The notes under the pieces are model-generated. The model was not told the DNA's origin. It made no database searches and saw only the letters and a program-made list of their open reading frames with translations. A DNA stretch of 64,000 nucleotides from Glossina fuscipes (lineage: Eukaryota > Arthropoda > Insecta > Diptera > Glossinidae): NCBI RefSeq assembly GCF_014805625.2, contig NW_023998415.1, forward strand, positions 27,537,472 through 27,601,471, written 5' to 3'. The translations under genes and the position numbers were made by a program. Within the stretch, counting starts at the first letter, position 1, and every line of letters begins with the position of its first letter. Positions 1-11,974 of this stretch are shown here, piece after piece.

Positions 1-1080
1 AAAAAAAAAAACAGAAAACTCGAAACAGAATCCAAAAAACGAGCATCTGATGAGAATTTTCGATTCATTTTTGATTTGATTTTTGATTACGTTTATCCTC
101 TCATCTAAAATGTAAAGATTGTTATTTACACAATCATACATATATAGTTTTAATTTTTTTTCTTCCATTTGTCTATTTTGTAACTCTTTCGAAAAACCGA
201 TTTTTTTTTTTTTTGTTTTTTTTTGGTTTTTGTTTTTTTCTCAAATGCTTGTAACATATTCTGCTGTACTTTATTTTTCACACTCTCTTCTCAAACTGCT
301 TCTATGACCTAAAATTTGAATCAAGCTGCTCTCTTGTTTATGTCATTTATTTTTCAAGTTAATAAAAAGCATAACGAATATATTTAACATTCGTATGTAG
401 ACTTAGACTTTACTCTCCTTATCGTAGTCAGCCAATTAATGTTATTTATGTTATTTTGATTCAATATCGCACTGAGTCATGTTCTTGGAGGGTGGGTGAG
501 TGAAGTAAAAATCGTAAAATTGATTTAGGATGACTCACAGCTTAGCATCATTTAACATCAGATGAGGATAAATTTAAGTTTCGTAATAAAGTTTTTCGAT
601 TTTGTACTCTTGACATTATAATCATGACCTACATATACATGTATATCCTAAGTAATTGTAACAAAAATAATTCTTAGGAAATGTGCTATTCCTTGTTCAG
701 TGAACAAAGAGCCGTCATTAACAATATGGTATGAAGAGGTTGTTATCAAGATTTCTTCTTAGGCACGTATGCGAGCCGGTTTTTTTTTTCTTTTATTTAT
801 TTTTTTTTTTGATTATGTCTATGCCGGTAAACGCATAGCTGCAGCTGTTGTTGATAATGCAAAATTGCTACGAAATTCACTATATGTTATGAGCACAACA
901 AATTGGGTCAAGGCGAGCTTGAATGTGAAAGTTAGTTAGGGATAAATTCATTTAAAAATTACATTGCATTGAGAGCGAATGCAACGACATTGAATTTAAA
1001 GCGAAACTAGGAAAAAAAATAAATAAATAAAAATAAAATAATTCTCGCATATATTTTAAGCTTTATATGATTTTTTATAG
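1..1080. other. Intron upstream of the first visible exon of gene 1
   Basis: This AT-rich stretch ends in a splice acceptor (T-rich tract then TATAG) at 1080. It holds T homopolymers near 205-240 and 780-812 and no open frame with recognisable content. Because the exon at 1081 needs one base of a codon from upstream, the stretch is most simply the 3' part of an intron of a gene that starts left of the window. Confidence 0.5.
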
Positions 1081-1264
1081 GCACCTATCGTTCGCGTAAT
1101 AAACGAGATACCGCCATGTTGGCCTATAACGCTGATATAGCGCAAAAGGAAATTTTACGTGAATTTGGGCCTAGGGCTTGTGTCTTGGTGGAACCTTGTC
1201 GGGTACATGCCTCTCGTCCGGGCCATTACAGTAACACCCGACCCAATTGGCCACAAGTGTTCAG
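1081..1264 (+). CDS. Gene 1, penultimate exon: secreted-type protein with furin-like site and start of a four-Cys region
   Basis: Bounded by an acceptor (TTTTTTATAG) and a strong donor (CAG|GTAAGA). Only one of the three plus frames is open through the exon; it encodes 60 full codons with two leading and two trailing bases. The peptide carries RSRNKRD, which fits the proprotein-convertase pattern R-X-K-R followed by the cleaved residue. After it comes a segment with two cysteines (PRACVLVEPCRVHASRPG). A dibasic site ahead of a short Cys-containing C-terminal domain is the layout of secreted growth-factor-like proteins such as the Spatzle group, but the cysteine spacing does not match Spatzle and I do not recognise the family. 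The signal peptide and earlier exons lie outside the window. The final two bases (AG) join the T of the next exon to make Ser. Confidence 0.68.
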
Positions 1265-1270
1265 GTAAGA

Positions 1271-1309
<39 letters not shown>

Positions 1310-1316
1310 TATCATC
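1271..1316. repeat. (ATC)n microsatellite next to a splice donor
   Basis: About 14 trinucleotide units begin only six bases after the GT of the gene 1 donor, so the repeat occupies the start of the intron. Poly-Asp and poly-Ser translations of it are artefacts of the repeat. Confidence 0.95.
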
Positions 1317-1913
1317 CATCTCTTTCTGCTTTCCTTTCATGCAATAAATCTTTTAATATAAAACTTGCACTTAACTTCATGGCTCATTGGTATTGCACTT
1401 GTAAGTAAATAGCGATAACAATGGCATAATGATCTTCACTTAAAGTGCTTTGTCATGTCCTTGGCTTTGTTGATTTCGCCCTGAGTTGTCATTATATTGT
1501 TAATGTTTCCGTTTCTGTGAGCATGTAATGTATTTTCTTTTTACATTTTTTCCTTTTTTGTTTTTTTTTTTTTTGTTTTGTTTTGGTTCTTTTGCCCTTG
1601 AAATCTTTTCCAATCAACTTTTATATGAAAAATGCCAACTCATTTGTATATAATTTAATGTCTTTACTTGTTCAATTGGTTTTCCAACTGCAACATGCGC
1701 AACTTGTTAAAAATGTTTATTTGTCTTCTTTGTTTTTTTGTTTTTTTCTTGATTTTGTCTTTGCTCGTAACAAAAGTTCGATGATTTAACAACTTTTTGT
1801 AAGGTCTTGTTCTCCGTTAAATTTGTTGGAAGAAAGAATGCAGTGATTCCGTAAATTGTTTTTTTTTTTTTTTTTCCTACGAATTTTTATTAATGAAGAT
1901 ATTAAGAAAAGCG

Positions 1914-1920
<7 letters not shown>

Positions 1921-1945
<25 letters not shown>
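1921..1945. repeat. Poly(A) tract
   Basis: An A homopolymer of about 25 bases directly after a T7 run, inside the gene 1 intron. No retroelement body is visible upstream of it. Confidence 0.9.
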
Positions 1946-3394
1946 TTTAAATTAAAAAAAACTTATGGCAGAAGGTTGCCATTGCATTAAATTGGTAAGC
2001 GCTTGAAATGGAAAATGTACAAATGCAAGTGGGGCATCGCCAGGACTTGCATATGCTTCATAAGATTTTTAAAGCCTTCCCCTAGTCGCCTTAATGACAA
2101 TTTGGTGGAATTTTCAAACGTTTCCCTCTATTTGTCTTGCTTTGAAATTTCCCCCGAGGCAAGACGCGAATATGTTCAAATTAACCTAAAAAACTTATGC
2201 GTAGATAGAACTACACGATTACAGTAAGTTGCGTGAATGACTGATGGGCTCCTGGTATGATAATGAGACAGTTACTTACTGCTGTAGGTCTGCGCAGCTT
2301 GACAAACACGCATTGAAGTATTTTCTAGATAAATTTTTTGTTTTGAGATAGCACTTGATCAATGTGAATGTAAAAATATATGTATGCCTCGTTGTCTATG
2401 AAAAGCTTGAGGTAGATTGAAGAGAGTGGCAGCTAAATGTGTAGCTCAAAATGGTTTAACTCTCTCAAAAGATGATAATCATTTTTTTTTGCACTTGTAC
2501 GGTATTTGTTTTTAATTTATTTATTTCATTTCGTACCGTATAAATCTAAATAATTATTATTAATAGCTTTTATATTCACTTTATATCACACTTCTTATGC
2601 CGGCACTCATCTATTTGTATAAATTGCATTACGATTTACGTATAGCGCCGTTAAAGTTTTCACTACACTATAGGATGATGATGCAACAATTGCTGCACAC
2701 TTGGCAATTAAACGTTAATAAGATTTCAGGTATGGATGGATTGACGTTCATTAACTGATTGACTATTATTGCAAATGCATGTGATCCGGTTCATTTCAAT
2801 CTGTCTGGGCACGCAAACGAGCAATCGCATCTGGATCGTATCGGAGCTTCGAAGCACCAAAAGAAATTGGTCGAACACTCTCTCCAAATCTAACGTATGA
2901 CAGTTTGGCGTGGTTTCGATATCGAGATAGCGTGGTTTCGTACTTTTCCAAAAAAAAAATGTTAAAGTGAATCCTTTTCATCGGAATGACCCCCATTGCT
3001 ACGTAGCCCATAAAACGCTGACAATACGAAGAAGGGCGCGAGGATATCTCTGTTGATTTGAAATGATTTTTCTCTTGGTACGCGACCAGATAGTTTATGC
3101 AATTTACAGCATATTCTTACTTAGCAAATACATCAGTAAACTGGCATAACGACCCAGTTCACCTTAGTGCAAAACTACATAAAAATCAATGCGCGTAGTT
3201 TTCATTGATATTTGTCTACTGAGTTTAGCGTTCGCTTATTTATTCCTCACGCAGTAATATCTGTACTATATATATATATATGTATATAAGTCCACGCTTG
3301 GAAAGGAGCTTATGGGTATGAATTTATTAGTTAGAAAGAAGAGGAAAAAAAAAAAAAAACGATATCATAAAAATTTGATAATTAACTTTAATTT

Positions 3395-3398
<4 letters not shown>

Positions 3399-3444
<46 letters not shown>
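3399..3444. repeat. (CT)n(GT)n compound microsatellite
   Basis: About 15 CT units pass directly into eight GT units. Intronic. Confidence 0.95.
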
Positions 3445-3941
3445 CTGTTCGAGTTTCTTTACTATTTCTTGCGATTTCCTTTCGCTCGTAACTCCATATA
3501 CGGCAACCATAAGTGTGATTTTCTTACGCACTCATTTGCACATTGAAATTGAGCTATCCGTTCTCGTCTCGCGTTATCGTAACCGTTTGGCACCGCAGAC
3601 AGATAGAGAGCGGAACTTTTTTACGACTCCTTTTTTGCATTTACGGAATTTCAGTTGAATAAAACTCTGTTTGTTGTTTTTTTATTTCTCATAATTTTAT
3701 GAGTTTTGCACAATTTACATAAATTAAAGCTGCTCTTAAGAGGGAAAAATCAATAAAAGTTAGCTATCGTTATGCATATATAGCTTAACAATGCAAACGA
3801 TTGAACAAATGTACGCGCAAAATGTTACTGACCTCATATAACATATAACACATAACATCGAACATATAATATTAAATTAGGAAAATTCGTATGGGAAATA
3901 ATGTAAAATTTAATTTCACTTTATTGAGAACTTTTAATGCA

Positions 3942-3944
<3 letters not shown>

Positions 3945-3991
<47 letters not shown>

Positions 3992-4001
3992 NNNNNNNNN
4001 N

Positions 4002-4048
<47 letters not shown>
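3945..4048. repeat. (AC)n microsatellite interrupted by a 10-N assembly gap
   Basis: Pure AC repeat on both sides of ten N at 3992-4001. The fixed-size N run inside a repeat indicates that the assembler could not resolve the array length, so the true length is unknown. Confidence 0.97.
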
Positions 4049-4052
<4 letters not shown>

Positions 4053-4175
4053 TGATAGAAGAAAAGTACAATTTTGTAAAAAAAATGGGAAAAGTTGCAA
4101 TAAGCTCAGGTAAATTGTGATGAAATATTTTATTAAATTTCAACTTAAATGAAAATTCATTTCAAAATGATGACA

Positions 4176-4425
4176 GATATATATATATATATATATATCA
4201 GATATATATATATTGGTATAGAAAAAAATTTCTCCAGGATATTGTTTGGCTAAAGTGCAATTTGAAATTCGTAAAACCTGGCCGGACCGAACGCTCTCCC
4301 CAATGCGATGTCGATGATATTGTACAATATTACATTATTTAGTTTTGCAAAACTTTAATGACATTTTGTTATTAAATGTAACTTTTTGTCAATGTTTCAT
4401 AATTATTTCTCTTGTTTTCTATATG

Positions 4426-4463
<38 letters not shown>
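4176..4463. repeat. Pair of (AT)n microsatellites
   Basis: AT arrays near 4176-4198 and 4436-4463; the second runs into a T homopolymer. No TATA-box role is implied because no gene start is near. Confidence 0.85.
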
Positions 4464-4480
<17 letters not shown>

Positions 4481-7400
4481 GGGGTAAAATCTGCTTTTGT
4501 TGGTAAAGTTGTCGGAACATTTGTTGCATACAAATATGAAATTACCATACAATGCATTCACTTCCGTAACTCTCGAACAGACCTTTATACAAACTTAACA
4601 TTTGCTGTATAAGAACATAAGCATATGCATATGTATATAAACAAAAATTTAATAACTAAAATAAACTCTTCTTCATCTCTTAGCAGTCCCTTTCGTGTTA
4701 TGCAAACAAAATCATATTAGACAAGAGACCGATTATATATATGTTCGATTTAGACCGAATCCTTTTCATGTACACATCATTTATATCAAAAATTTCAATT
4801 CGAAAACTTCATTAGTTAGCTGCACCCACATTGAAGAAGATGTGAAAGCGATACACTAGCGACAGAAGTATCCCCCAACTCTAGATAGAAATGAATGGAT
4901 ATCCTAACGCAAAAAAACATACATATATCTCTACAATATTCTGATCTGGATAAGTTTTCCTTGAAAGATGAGACGAGAAATCGAATTTGTTGCGGATTCT
5001 CTCTTACTCTTTGTTTTCTTTCCCTCTTTTTCGTTTTATGGGTTAATAGGAATAAAGGCAAGATTATCCCGCTATTATGACATTAAACAATCGAAACGAA
5101 TTTTTTTTTTTTTTTGTTTAAATCATAATATTATGTGATACCAATATAAGAATACCTAGACGTCACGCTAAACACGATCTTTGAGTTAAAGTTCATGGAC
5201 AACGTTGACGTTTGCTAATTTAGACTTTGACGGGATCCTATTTCAATTGATCAAGGTTTAAGGTTTTATGTACAACTTGCCGCACAAATTGCTTACTCAA
5301 ATTATTCTAAGCTTTGCCGTTGCCGTTCAGTTCAGTTGAGTTCAGTTCAGTTTCATCTAGAAGGTCAGGTCGATTCAATTGGCATTCTCTCTATCGCATC
5401 TTACGCCGACTTGTAGAGACTGGTAAGGAAACAACAATGTAGCGTCGAATGATGTAGAATAGATTGATTTCATCGTATTGTCGCGCTGGCTCAGAAAGCT
5501 TGTAGCCTTACGAGCCTTAAATTGTGAATTCTGAATGCTTGCCTCTCGCGCGTCTGCCACTTATGTTGTCTAAATGTAATGAAAATTTGACTTAAGGTTT
5601 GATTAAGAACTGACCACTTGACGGCTGACTATTTGTAGATGAATGCAGAGGACAGACGGGACGTGAAAGTTAATATACCATCCACTAGTGGAGATTGAAT
5701 GTGCTCTCTATGATATCTTCTGTGCTTGACACATCGCAACTTTACTTTGTATTAAAAATAGTAGCTTTTATCGGAATACGGCAAATAAAAATAACAAAAA
5801 ATATAACAAGAAAAAAAAAAAAAAAAAAAAAAAGGAACAAATATTGAAATAAAAACGAGAAAGCACAAATGTTAGAAGTGCAAAGTATTTTACACTTTTT
5901 GCTGGTTGAAAGCACAACAGATTTACGCATACAGTCATGCATACATTATGTTATTATTAGAAACTTTACTTCAAGTTTTTGTTTTAGGGGTTTTACGTTT
6001 ATTCCTTCATTTTTTTTTGTTTAACTCGTTATTATTTAGGTTTCAGAAAACTTTTGATTTCAACAATGCTTTTGTTTTGATTTTCATTTTGTTTTTTCGC
6101 CCTTTTTGTTTTTTTTTTTTGGTTTCATTATATGTTATGGAAATTTGTGTTTGTTTGCGCACTCACATGTGTGCTTTTGAAATCCGTATTTGCGGTATTA
6201 AGTGTCGAAATGCATTAGAGAGAATATTTTCTCAGTCCTTAGTTTTTGTTTTACTATTTTTTCATAATGAAATTAATACCTTTTCTGTTCTGTTTTTAAT
6301 TTAAGACATTTGTTTCTTCCAAGTTTTGGCCTACAATAACTAGGAGACTTGCGTCGTTGCGGCAACGACGGAATGGATAAAAGCGAGAGAAACGGGGGGA
6401 GTGATATTGCGAATAATGCGAGTAATGCGAGTGTTTTGACAATGTCACCATCGCGTACGGAATTTTTCGTTAAAAAAAGGAAATCACACCAAATAAATAA
6501 ATAATTAAGAAAGGCAGAAGACCTTCCGTTACAAAACAAGGTATCCTCTATGTATATAGTTGGGCTCATGTTTGCTTTGCACATGTGAAACATAAAATAA
6601 TAGGAATAGAGGTTAGTGAAGTACCCTGTATTGTCTGCATTTATGACAATTTTTTTTTCTTCTTTGCATATCTGCATTAACGTAATGAAACTCCCGCCTT
6701 GCTAAGTCCTTTTCAGCAACGAAAGAGAGGAAGGAAAAAAAGCAAGCAAAACGACAATATTCGGCTAACGCCGAATCTTTAATACCTTCTCGTTTAACAT
6801 TATATTCAAAGAGAATATGGAAAAATTTTTCAAATCTTTTCATTTTCCCGGCCAAGATTATGTTCACCATAGCACATTACATAGGCGGACAGATAGACAG
6901 ATAAGCAATCTTAAATCAATTGATCGAGAATATGTAAACTTTGTCGGACCTCTAAAGCCTGCTGCTGACTGTTCGAAACATGTTTTGACAAACAAGATGA
7001 ATGCATGACCGTCCGTCGGTAGCGGGTGCAACAAAAAAAACAAGAACAAATGATTAGAGAAAATCTTCAAACATACAAATGCTGTTGTAATTGCAAAGTG
7101 TATGAATTTTTTCACGTTTCGTGTGCATAGCATCGTGATACAACAGTTTAATGTTGTTACTTAAAATCTGCTCGACTACTTTCTCAACGTGGCTGAAATT
7201 GTTCATTCAAATTGAAAAACAAAAGAAATGTTGACTATTTCGCCTTTTTTCATCATTCAAGCTTCATTAGTTTTTATATATCCGCTTTAACGATGTCGTT
7301 CTACAACATTTGAATGCGAAACTTTTATTTGCAAAATGTAATAAAAACAAGCGGTACCAGCGAAACAGTTAAGAGTGAGTTTACTTGTTACTTTTTCTCT

Positions 7401-8553
7401 TCCTCTTTTTCTGTACCTCTATTCTTCTCACTTTACAATTAAACATCTCAATTCGCATTTAAATATTGTGTGTTCAGCAGTCAATGGATCGGAGTCGCAT
7501 CGTCGACTCATCGTTCTCAGTTTTAACTTTAGACAAACTAAGTCGGCTCAGTCCTGCTTTATGCATCCTTATATCTCTTAGAAGATCGAATTCAAAGATG
7601 TTTAATATAGAATTCATTTTATGGATCGGCAATCTCTTCCATGTATATGGGTGCGTTTTTCCATCAAGCTTTGCGCTTACACAAGGAATGAAATCATCAT
7701 AGCTTCATACATGTCCCCTACTCTTCTCAACAATAAATGAGTACATACATCTATAAATATACATACATATGAAGGCTGGTGGTACTTAAAAGATTCTTAC
7801 TTCCCTTGATTGGAAAAAAAAAAAAATCTTCATAAATACAACTACACTTTAGCAGTAGAGTGTACGATTACAGGACGCCAATGTACTCAATCTACCCCCT
7901 ACAAGCGTATGTCCTATCATTTTCTTCCGCGCACCACCAGCAGGCATTATTTAGTGCAATCAGTTCGCTGGGTTTTGCAAAATCTTAATGAGACGCTTAT
8001 CCGTCTACTACGCGGTCGACAACGCTATAAGCTTTGTAATTCTCTAGCGTACGATCAATTATCTTCCGAGATCTCTAGCAGAGTCGACACTATACCATGA
8101 GCACACTGCCTTCGAACGTGGTGTCCTGGACTTCTTCTTCAAAGTTCACAGAACTACACTTCGCCTAAACACAATGGCCGCCTGTGAGAGTACTTGTTGT
8201 TATAGATGGTGGTAAGGTGCATGAGCACGTCTTGTATCTTGTATTCCCCTCTTCCGCTCGTTTTCGTATTTTCACTTTTTCGATACTTTTCTTTGCAGAC
8301 TTTCCTTTGCAGAAGCGATTCATCTCATGCGGCCACATTTTAACTGGCATTGCTTTTGCAATTAACAAAATCACTTCTTCGGCAATAGTGCGAAAGCCTC
8401 CTAGCGTCAAGGCTTTAAGTTATAATCAGCTCTCGGGACGCGGTCTTCACAGTAACGGTCCCAGCTAACACCAGGGAATTGTGTACGACATTGGATATTA
8501 TATTTCGAAAATTTTTTGTCGTCAATGTCACTACTACATAATCACTGCACTGC

Positions 8554-8826
8554 TTAAAATTTCGCCCAAAGCGTATCATGAAGTCCAGGTAGTTCAACAA
8601 AGCAGATGTGATTATCAATCAGCCGTCGCACTGTCTCCAGCTTATTTATTAACAACGCGCGGGTTTTGTGTTTCTCTGTCTCTAGACGCATTATATCCCG
8701 TTCTGTTTTTAAGTGCGCTATTACGTCATTGACGATAGAATTTCACACGAGTAATTTGTTTAGCTACGACATCTAGAGCAATGCCATCAATAAAACGAAC
8801 TGTTCTAGTTCCACTGGGGATTGATT
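8554..8826 (-). pseudogene. Degenerate coding-like patch, unidentified
   Basis: On the minus strand two short open stretches lie end to end in different frames. One has about 32 residues (8826-8726) and includes TRTVRFIDGIALDVVAKQ. One has 59 residues (8733-8554), Lys/Glu/Arg-rich with leucines spaced as in a coiled coil (IAHLKTERDIMRLETEKHK, then INKLETVRRLIDN). The composition differs from the AT-rich intron around it, and local GC is higher. No start codon or splice sites frame it and the frames are broken between the halves. It could be a decayed transposon or gene fragment; chance cannot be excluded for ORFs this short. Confidence 0.25.
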
Positions 8827-9462
8827 ATAAGTAATCTTGCATTACAAAGGACTACAGAGTAATTCCTTCCTTCGTTTTTCGCTTTAAACGCGTAGGTTGT
8901 AGGTTTAGGTTAACCTATAGGTTTCGTCGCAAGGTTCATCACTCGTTTCATAGCATCCACAGGCCTTTTGATAATTTATATAGATATATATATATAAATA
9001 TACATACATATATATAAAGTTGCATTAAAATTGCATAGACGTAATGAGCTTGATTTTTTGACCGACTTTGTGAATACAGAGTGAAAGCCTAGGTATCGTA
9101 GATAATTTTATTGTACATATCGGTTCAGATGAATTCGGGAATGTAATAAGAAAGATTTGAAGAATTAATCGTAGTATGAATGTGAAAAATGCGTGGAAGA
9201 CCTCCTTAAAGTCATTAATTAACTGCAAGATTTATAAAGTAAATCCATGTTTCACTTTCTTAACTTTCCATTCAGTGAACGTCCTTCATACAATAGACAA
9301 TACTACACTTTCCATTTCCCATTTGTTTGCATCTGTTTATTTACTTCCTCTGCTAATCTTGAATAATTTCTCAATATACATTCAGTTGCACTTGATTTAT
9401 TAAAAACAATATCATCTTTGTTCAGTTATGTGTACGGGTATAGGTCTATTTCTGTTTATTGT

Positions 9463-9470
<8 letters not shown>

Positions 9471-9498
<28 letters not shown>
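9471..9498. repeat. (AT)n microsatellite
   Basis: About 14 AT units in the gene 1 intron, about 370 bases before the last exon. Confidence 0.9.
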
Positions 9499-9501
<3 letters not shown>

Positions 9502-9807
9502 TCATCATATACATATATGTATATCCTTGTTGTTATGCTCTCAAGTAGGTTCGTGTTCCCTTTGTTTGTGAAGAGCACTGCTTACAATAACGGTACTTTA
9601 TAATATTATATAAATACATAAAATATTTTACTCGACTACTTATAACTTATTATTATCTTTAATCCGCTTTTGCTTGTTGTTGCTACATTTTTCTCATTGT
9701 TGTTGCTATTTTATTTATTTTTTATTTTTTTTCTCATTGTTGTTATTCTGAATTTCATCTACATTTTAGCTTCATTTTTAAATGTATGCATGCATCTATT
9801 GTTTTTC

Positions 9808-9845
9808 ATTTGTTTGTTTGTTTGTTTGTTTGTTTGTTTATTTGT
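9808..9845. repeat. (TTTG)n microsatellite in a splice polypyrimidine region
   Basis: About nine TTTG units end some 18 bases before the acceptor of the gene 1 terminal exon, so the repeat forms part of the T-rich tract the splicing machinery would read. Confidence 0.9.
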
Positions 9846-9863
9846 TTGTTCGTCTGCTTGCAG

Positions 9864-10017
9864 TAACTACAAAGTGCAATCAACCGGAACGAAACAATGG
9901 TATTTATTGTCTGTATTCATTGGCGATGCTGTGCGTGATGTTCCCCTATGTCGTTTACTGGCCAAAAGGATGCCATGTCCAAATGTTGGACCATTGCCGC
10001 CACCGCAACCCCGTTAA
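9864..10017 (+). CDS. Gene 1, terminal exon: C-terminal half of the four-Cys secreted-type protein
   Basis: Begins after a clean acceptor (TTGCAG) and completes the split Ser codon from the exon at 1264. It reads 50 residues to a TAA stop. The sequence KQWYLLSVFIGDAVRDVPLC and the following KRMPCPNV carry the third and fourth cysteines; the protein ends in a proline-rich tail (GPLPPPQPR). With cleavage at the KR of the previous exon, the released C-terminal product would be a little over 100 residues with four cysteines, enough for two disulfides. There is no good donor before the stop. A competing frame runs longer through the exon but does not join the upstream exon. Function is not recognised; a ligand or other extracellular role is inference from the cleavage site and cysteines. 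Confidence 0.68.
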
Positions 10018-10365
10018 ACGCTCAACACAATGCAACAGGAAAGTCTCTCTGCAATGTGTATCTACCTCAAGTTTTCTTCATTACACAATTTCATCTTTGC
10101 GTAATACCCGGTGTTGTAATGAACGTTTTTATTCCTTTGTTTTCGTTTTTGTCTTTCTTTTCTCTTTCCTTCTTTCTTTGATATTTATTTTTTTCCGTTT
10201 CATTCTCATTTTTATTTTTAAATTTCCATGCAGTAAACCGTTTAAAGAGGGAAACAAAGGCAAAAGATAGGCAACCAGGCAGACATTTAAGCGTATTAAT
10301 CCCACTACCGCTAACTAGAATGCTGAGTCATAACATAATGATGACATGGTTGGGGGGAAAAGCTA

Positions 10366-10398
<33 letters not shown>

Positions 10399-10962
10399 CT
10401 TTTAATTTTTTTAGACGATAAGAGCACTGATGACAGTGTGACTGTACCATGAATTGAAGAATAGCTAGCTGAGTAAGAAGACCATGATAGGTTAGGTGGG
10501 AGGGAGTATGTTCATCAACCACAAGTACAATATTTCGAAAAACAAAAAAATTATTATTATTATTATTATTTTTTTTTTTTTTGTTTGTTACTTTCCTTTC
10601 CACTGACGTTGTTGCAGTTGGCATTACGTTTGGCTGGTCAGTTAGCGAGTCAGTCAGTCAGTCAGTCAGACGGCTGAACGCATACATTTAACTTGATTTT
10701 GTGAACAGTAATTTAAAGTGGAATGCAAATAATTATGTTGCATAAATTAAACAAATGCTATTGACATGTGGTATGTTCTCGTCAACAACAAACGAAAAAA
10801 CACAAAAACAAAACAAAAGGGTGCTTACACGTTACATCAATTGAGCAGGGCGTAGTGGAATGAGCAGAAAAATGTTATTAAATTTTTATATATTTGTCTT
10901 TAAATTGCTTTTGTTTGAAATCCAGTGGGAGATCATTATTTTCACAGTAATTTCAACCAAAC

Positions 10963-10968
10963 AATAAA
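10963..10968 (+). terminator. Candidate poly(A) signal for gene 1
   Basis: AATAAA about 950 bases after the gene 1 stop, followed some 25-35 bases later by a T/GT-rich patch (CTCTGTTGTT). AATAAA is frequent in DNA this AT-rich, so this is only a candidate. Confidence 0.25.
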
Positions 10969-11151
10969 TGACCAGAGACCAGAATTGCACTCTGTTGTTA
11001 TAATACCGCTTTTTCTTACTTTTTCATTTTACTTTTGTCCGTTCATTTATTTCGTTGCAAACCATTTCATTTTGCTAGCAATCAAGTCAAACTGAAAAAA
11101 AAATGACTGAACATTTTTTCATTAAATTACAAAAAAAAAGTTTCTTTTTTT

Positions 11152-11154
<3 letters not shown>

Positions 11155-11190
<36 letters not shown>
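11155..11190. repeat. (TA)n microsatellite
   Basis: About 17 TA units after a T homopolymer in the intergenic space. Confidence 0.9.
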
Positions 11191-11193
<3 letters not shown>

Positions 11194-11942
11194 TTATAAA
11201 GTACACAGAAGAACAAATATTCAACAAATTTTTCTTAACCATATGTACTGAATGTGTTGCATTCATTACAATAACAACAATCCACCGTGATAATAACAGC
11301 AGTACCGTGTGCGTTAAGCGCCTTATTGTCCAACATTTGTCCAGAAAGATAAATGAAGAGAGCACAAGAGAGACTTTTGCAAGCACATCAGAAAGTATCG
11401 GCATTACTGTCACTTTGTTCATATCACATCATTTCATTCCATGACTGCATGCCTTGCCCATGTAACTACACCGTTCAGTATCTCTCCATCACCGACAGCC
11501 ATTTATGGATATTTCATTTTCACCATTTACTGCAGCACAGTTTAATTTTTGTTCTTTATCTAGGGATTTTTACATTTTGGATTTTCCTCCTTTTTGTTTC
11601 TCTTATGTTTTCATTTTATGTTATTTTGTAGTTTTTGTTTGCTCAGTATTTTCTGTTCTGTTCTTTTCTTTTTCTTTTTCTTTTTTTTTTTTCCTTTTCT
11701 GTGGCTATATTACATTTCATTTGGTCGCAATTTAATACCCGTGCTTAACTTGTTGATTTTTGCCTTAAATGGTTTCTGTTTTTACTATATTTGGTTTTTT
11801 TTTTTTTTTTTCGTTCTTGTTGTTGTTGTTGTTAGGGTTATTCAGAAAATTTATTGCATTGTGCTTCCCTTTCCTCCTTTTTGATATTTTTTTAGACTCG
11901 ACGTTTGTTTAATTTCAAATCCAATGTTTATTTTGTTTTTAT

Positions 11943-11974
<32 letters not shown>

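Larger units (their letters stand above)
1265..9863 (+). other. 8.6-kb intron of gene 1
   Basis: Donor GTAAGA at 1265, acceptor TTGCAG ending at 9863; removing it keeps the reading frame. It contains microsatellites (ATC at 1271-1316, CT/GT at 3399-3444, AC at 3945-4048 with an N gap, AT at 4176-4198 and 4436-4463, AT at 9471-9498, TTTG at 9808-9845). It also holds a degenerate coding-like patch on the minus strand at 8554-8826. I see no other convincing exon. Confidence 0.6.

Noticed and set aside
1155..1347. ORFs with poly-Asp and poly-Ser on both strands
   Set aside because: They are translations of the (ATC)n microsatellite; the real exon uses another frame and ends at 1264.
9782..10270. 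162-codon plus-strand ORF over the gene 1 terminal exon
   Set aside because: It is longer than the exon frame, but its phase does not join the upstream exon and its ends are T-rich low-complexity sequence.
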